Assembly (NCBI GenBank): GCA_035574155.1
Contig: DATLZD010000027.1
Coordinates: 1-23,258 of the forward strand
DNA: 23,258 nucleotides
Direction: 5' to 3'
Origin: HRBIN24 sp035574155
GTDB taxonomy: Bacteria; Chloroflexota; Dehalococcoidia; SM23-28-2; HRBIN24
In this document: piece after piece, positions 21,042 to 23,258 of the stretch
Layout of the letters: each line of letters starts with the position of its first letter
Numbering within the stretch: the stretch's first letter is position 1
Made by a program: the position numbers and the translations under genes
The notes under the pieces: generated by a model
What the model was told of the DNA's origin: nothing
What the model saw: the letters and a program-made list of their open reading frames with translations, nothing else
Database searches by the model: none

Positions 21042-22529
21042 ATGGCCTATCGGGTGGGCGAACCTGATCCCAGGGCGGACGACATAGGGTCCCTCCTCAC
21101 CTTCGACCGCTCGCGCCCGGGACGCAGGGGCGTCGACCTTCCGCCCCTAGACGTGCCCGAGGCCGAGCCGCCGCCCGAGGACCTGCTGCGGGCCGACCTG
21201 CGCCTGCCCGAGATGTCCCAGAACGAGGTGGTCCGCTACTTCCTCGCCCTGTCGCGCCTCAACTACTCGGTGGACACGGGCTTCTATCCCCTCGGCTCCT
21301 GCACCATGAAGTACAACCCCAAGGTCAACGAGGAGGCGGCCCGACTGCCCGGCTTCCTGCACCCCCACCCCCTCCAGCCCCAGGCGACGGTCCAGGGCGC
21401 CCTGGCACTGCTGCACCGCCTGCAGTCCTACCTGTGCGAGGTGACGGGGATGGACGCCTGCAGCCTCGCCCCCGCCGCCGGTGCCCAGGGGGAGCTGGCC
21501 GGCATGCTGATGGTCAAGGCCTACCTGCGGGACCGGGGGCAGGAACACCGGCGCAAGGTCCTGGTGCCCGACTCGGCCCACGGCACCAACCCCGCCTCGG
21601 CGGCCATGTGTGGCTTCCAGGTGGTAACGGTGCCTTCAGACCGGGACGGCAACGTGGACATGGCCTTCCTGGAGGCCGAGCTGGACGGCTCGGTGGCCGC
21701 CATGATGCTCACCATCCCCTCCACCCTGGGGCTGTTCGAGCCCAACATCGTCCGCATCGCCGAGCTGCTGCACCGCCACGGCGCCCTGCTGTACGGGGAT
21801 GGCGCCAACCAGAACGCCTTCCTGGGCCGAGCCCGCTTCGGCGACATGGGCTTCGATGTGGTCCACCTCAACCTGCACAAGACCTTCTCCACCCCCCACG
21901 GCGGCGGCGGCCCAGGGGCGGGGCCTGTCTGCTGCAAGTCCTTCCTGGCGCCCTATCTGCCCTCGCCGGTGGTGGAGGAGGCCGATGGTGGCTACCGCCT
22001 GGCACAGCCAGAGCGCAGCATCGGCAAGCTGACGGCCTTCTGGGGCAACTTCGGCGTGCTGGTGCGGGCCTACGCATACATCCGCGCCCTCGGGGCCGAG
22101 GGGCTGCGCGCGGTCTCCGAGAACGCCGTCATCAACGCCAACTACGTCCGGGCACGGCTCAAGGGGGCCTACCACCTGCCCTACGACCGCACCTGCCTGC
22201 ACGAGGTGGTCTTCTCGGCCTCGCGGCAGAGGGCCAAAGGCGTGAAGGCCCTGGACATCGCCAAGCGCCTCATCGATTACGGCTTTCACCCTCCCACCAT
22301 CTATTTCCCCCTGATCGTGCCCGAGGCCCTCATGATCGAGCCCACCGAGACCGAGTCGCGGGAGAACCTGGACGCCTTCTGCGAGGCCATGCTGGCCATC
22401 GCCCGTGAGGCCGAGGAGCGGCCGGAGCTGGTGCGGGAGGCGCCCCATACGACGCCCATAGCCAGGCTGGACGAGGCCACCGCCGCCCGCCGCCCTGTTC
22501 TGCGCTGGCGACCGCCGGAGGAGGGGTGA
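21042..22529 (+). CDS. gcvPB: Glycine dehydrogenase (decarboxylating) subunit 2
   Basis: A 495-residue PLP-bearing subunit of the P protein, which decarboxylates glycine and transfers the aminomethyl group to lipoyl-GcvH. The Schiff-base lysine is Lys280 in HLNLHKTFSTPHGGG, and the sequences FYPLGSCTMKYNPK, SAHGTNPASA and YGDGANQNA are hallmarks. The open frame runs upstream to 20919 inside gcvPA, but ATG 21042, 4 bases after the gcvPA stop, gives the usual N-terminus. The stop TGA overlaps the start of the next gene as TGATG, indicating coupling to the aminotransferase. Confidence 0.96.
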   Translation: MAYRVGEPDPRADDIGSLLTFDRSRPGRRGVDLPPLDVPEAEPPPEDLLRADLRLPEMSQNEVVRYFLALSRLNYSVDTGFYPLGSCTMKYNPKVNEEAARLPGFLHPHPLQPQATVQGALALLHRLQSYLCEVTGMDACSLAPAAGAQGELAGMLMVKAYLRDRGQEHRRKVLVPDSAHGTNPASAAMCGFQVVTVPSDRDGNVDMAFLEAELDGSVAAMMLTIPSTLGLFEPNIVRIAELLHRHGALLYGDGANQNAFLGRARFGDMGFDVVHLNLHKTFSTPHGGGGPGAGPVCCKSFLAPYLPSPVVEEADGGYRLAQPERSIGKLTAFWGNFGVLVRAYAYIRALGAEGLRAVSENAVINANYVRARLKGAYHLPYDRTCLHEVVFSASRQRAKGVKALDIAKRLIDYGFHPPTIYFPLIVPEALMIEPTETESRENLDAFCEAMLAIAREAEERPELVREAPHTTPIARLDEATAARRPVLRWRPPEEG

Positions 22530-23258
22530 TGCAGCTCCCGGAGCTGAACCCGCCGCCGCGCCTGCTCCTGGGTCCGGGGCCGTCCAACGTCCATCCCCGC
22601 GTCTACCGCGCCATGTTGGCCCCCGTCATCGGCTACCTGGACCCTGACTTCCTGCAACTGCTCAGCGACACCCAGCTGCCGCTGCGGGCCGTTTTCCGGA
22701 CCCAGAACGAGCTGACGCTGCCCATCTCCGGCACGGGTAGCCTGGGCATGGAGGCCGCTATCTACAACGTGGTGGAGGAGGGCGACACGGTCATCGTCTG
22801 CGTCAACGGGTTCTTCGGCACCCGCATGGCCGATATGGCCCGCCGCTGCGGCGCCCACGTGGCCACGGTGGAGGCCGAATGGGGAGAGGCCATCGCCCCC
22901 GAGCGGGTGGAGGAGGCGCTGCGACGCCACCCGGGGGCCAAGGCGGTCTGCATCGTCCACGCCGAGACCTCCACCGGCGTCCTGCAACCCCTCGAGGACA
23001 TCGCCCGGGTCTGCCGCGGGCACGGCGCCCTGCTCATCGTCGATGCTGTCACCTCCTTGTCGGGGGCACCGCTGGAGGTGGACGCCTGGGGACTGGACGT
23101 GGTCTACAGCGCCACCCAGAAGTGCCTTTCGGCACCGCCGGGGATGGCGCCCATCACCTTCGGCCCGCGGGCGGTGGAGGCCATCCAGCGTCGGCGCGAG
23201 CCTTGCCGCAGCTGGTATGTGGACGTCTCCATGTTGCGGGACTACTACGGCGGGCCCC
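22529..23258 (+). CDS. Alanine/serine-glyoxylate aminotransferase, partial
   Basis: A 5'-complete gene cut by the window end after 243 residues. It is a fold-type I class V aminotransferase: LLLGPGPSNVHPRVY near the N-terminus, PISGTGSLGMEA (65-76), IVDAVTSLSG with the PLP-contacting Asp, and the Schiff-base lysine Lys198 in SATQKCLSAPPG. These identify the AGXT/serine-glyoxylate group, which converts glyoxylate plus alanine or serine to glycine. It overlaps gcvPB by one base. Co-transcription with the cleavage system implies that glyoxylate is turned to glycine and then to one-carbon units. Full length is expected to be about 370-390 residues; the exact amino donor cannot be set from this part. 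Confidence 0.92.
   Translation, partial: MQLPELNPPPRLLLGPGPSNVHPRVYRAMLAPVIGYLDPDFLQLLSDTQLPLRAVFRTQNELTLPISGTGSLGMEAAIYNVVEEGDTVIVCVNGFFGTRMADMARRCGAHVATVEAEWGEAIAPERVEEALRRHPGAKAVCIVHAETSTGVLQPLEDIARVCRGHGALLIVDAVTSLSGAPLEVDAWGLDVVYSATQKCLSAPPGMAPITFGPRAVEAIQRRREPCRSWYVDVSMLRDYYGGP

Noticed and set aside
1..23258. CRISPR array, tRNA, rRNA or toxin-antitoxin pair
   Set aside because: No regularly spaced repeats, no T-loop with acceptor pairing in intergenic DNA, no rRNA-like stretch, and no short gene pair with the features of a toxin module were found.

Overview
The window is a high-GC bacterial chromosome segment with tightly packed genes. It holds no rRNA, tRNA, CRISPR array, insertion sequence or prophage that I can recognise. 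The gene content fits a member of Chloroflexota, possibly Dehalococcoidia-like: an F420-type luciferase-like oxidoreductase, a lipoprotein with a Pro/Thr/Ser-rich linker, a split glycine decarboxylase, a geranylgeranyl-reductase-type flavoprotein and short-chain dehydrogenases beside a CoA transferase. This assignment is inference; no marker gene for taxonomy is present.

Layout: (1) 70-1665, a multi-pass membrane protein resembling GT-C glycosyltransferases. (2) 1759-3208, the two subunits of a class I CoA transferase. (3) 3294-5098, two separately promoted short-chain dehydrogenases. (4) 5151-6632, on the minus strand, a luciferase-like F420-type oxidoreductase followed by a SnoaL-like protein. 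(5) 6633-6973, a long intergenic region rich in inverted repeats with divergent promoters. (6) 6974-13224, a plus-strand run: a stand-alone GlmU-type acetyltransferase, a CorC/CBS membrane protein, dprA, topA and xerC. (7) 13174-17222, a minus-strand operon read from its promoter as ilvE, a PH-like membrane protein, an SGNH-hydrolase lipoprotein and a geranylgeranyl-reductase-family flavoprotein; its last gene overlaps the end of xerC tail to tail. (8) 17337-23258, a plus-strand operon: metallo-beta-lactamase-fold hydrolase, gcvT, gcvH, gcvPA, gcvPB and an alanine/serine-glyoxylate aminotransferase cut by the window end.

Function: block 8 is a one-carbon/glycine module. The aminotransferase can make glycine from glyoxylate, and the cleavage system then yields CO2, ammonia, NADH and methylene-tetrahydrofolate. 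The L protein (lipoamide dehydrogenase) and glyA are not in the window. Blocks 2-4 look catabolic (activation of an acid to its CoA ester plus oxidoreductases), but the substrate cannot be read from sequence. Block 6 joins cell-wall precursor synthesis to DNA uptake, topology and chromosome-dimer resolution genes.

The points most worth a second look are: an SGNH lipoprotein whose reading frame offers no ATG, GTG or TTG and appears to start at ATC behind a good Shine-Dalgarno sequence; a perfect dyad that exactly fills the spacer of the first SDR promoter; two promoters whose -10 boxes sit inside C/G inverted repeats; a GlmU reduced to its acetyltransferase half with every catalytic position kept at a constant offset; and a metallo-hydrolase tied to the gcv operon with Glu in place of the metal-bridging Asp.
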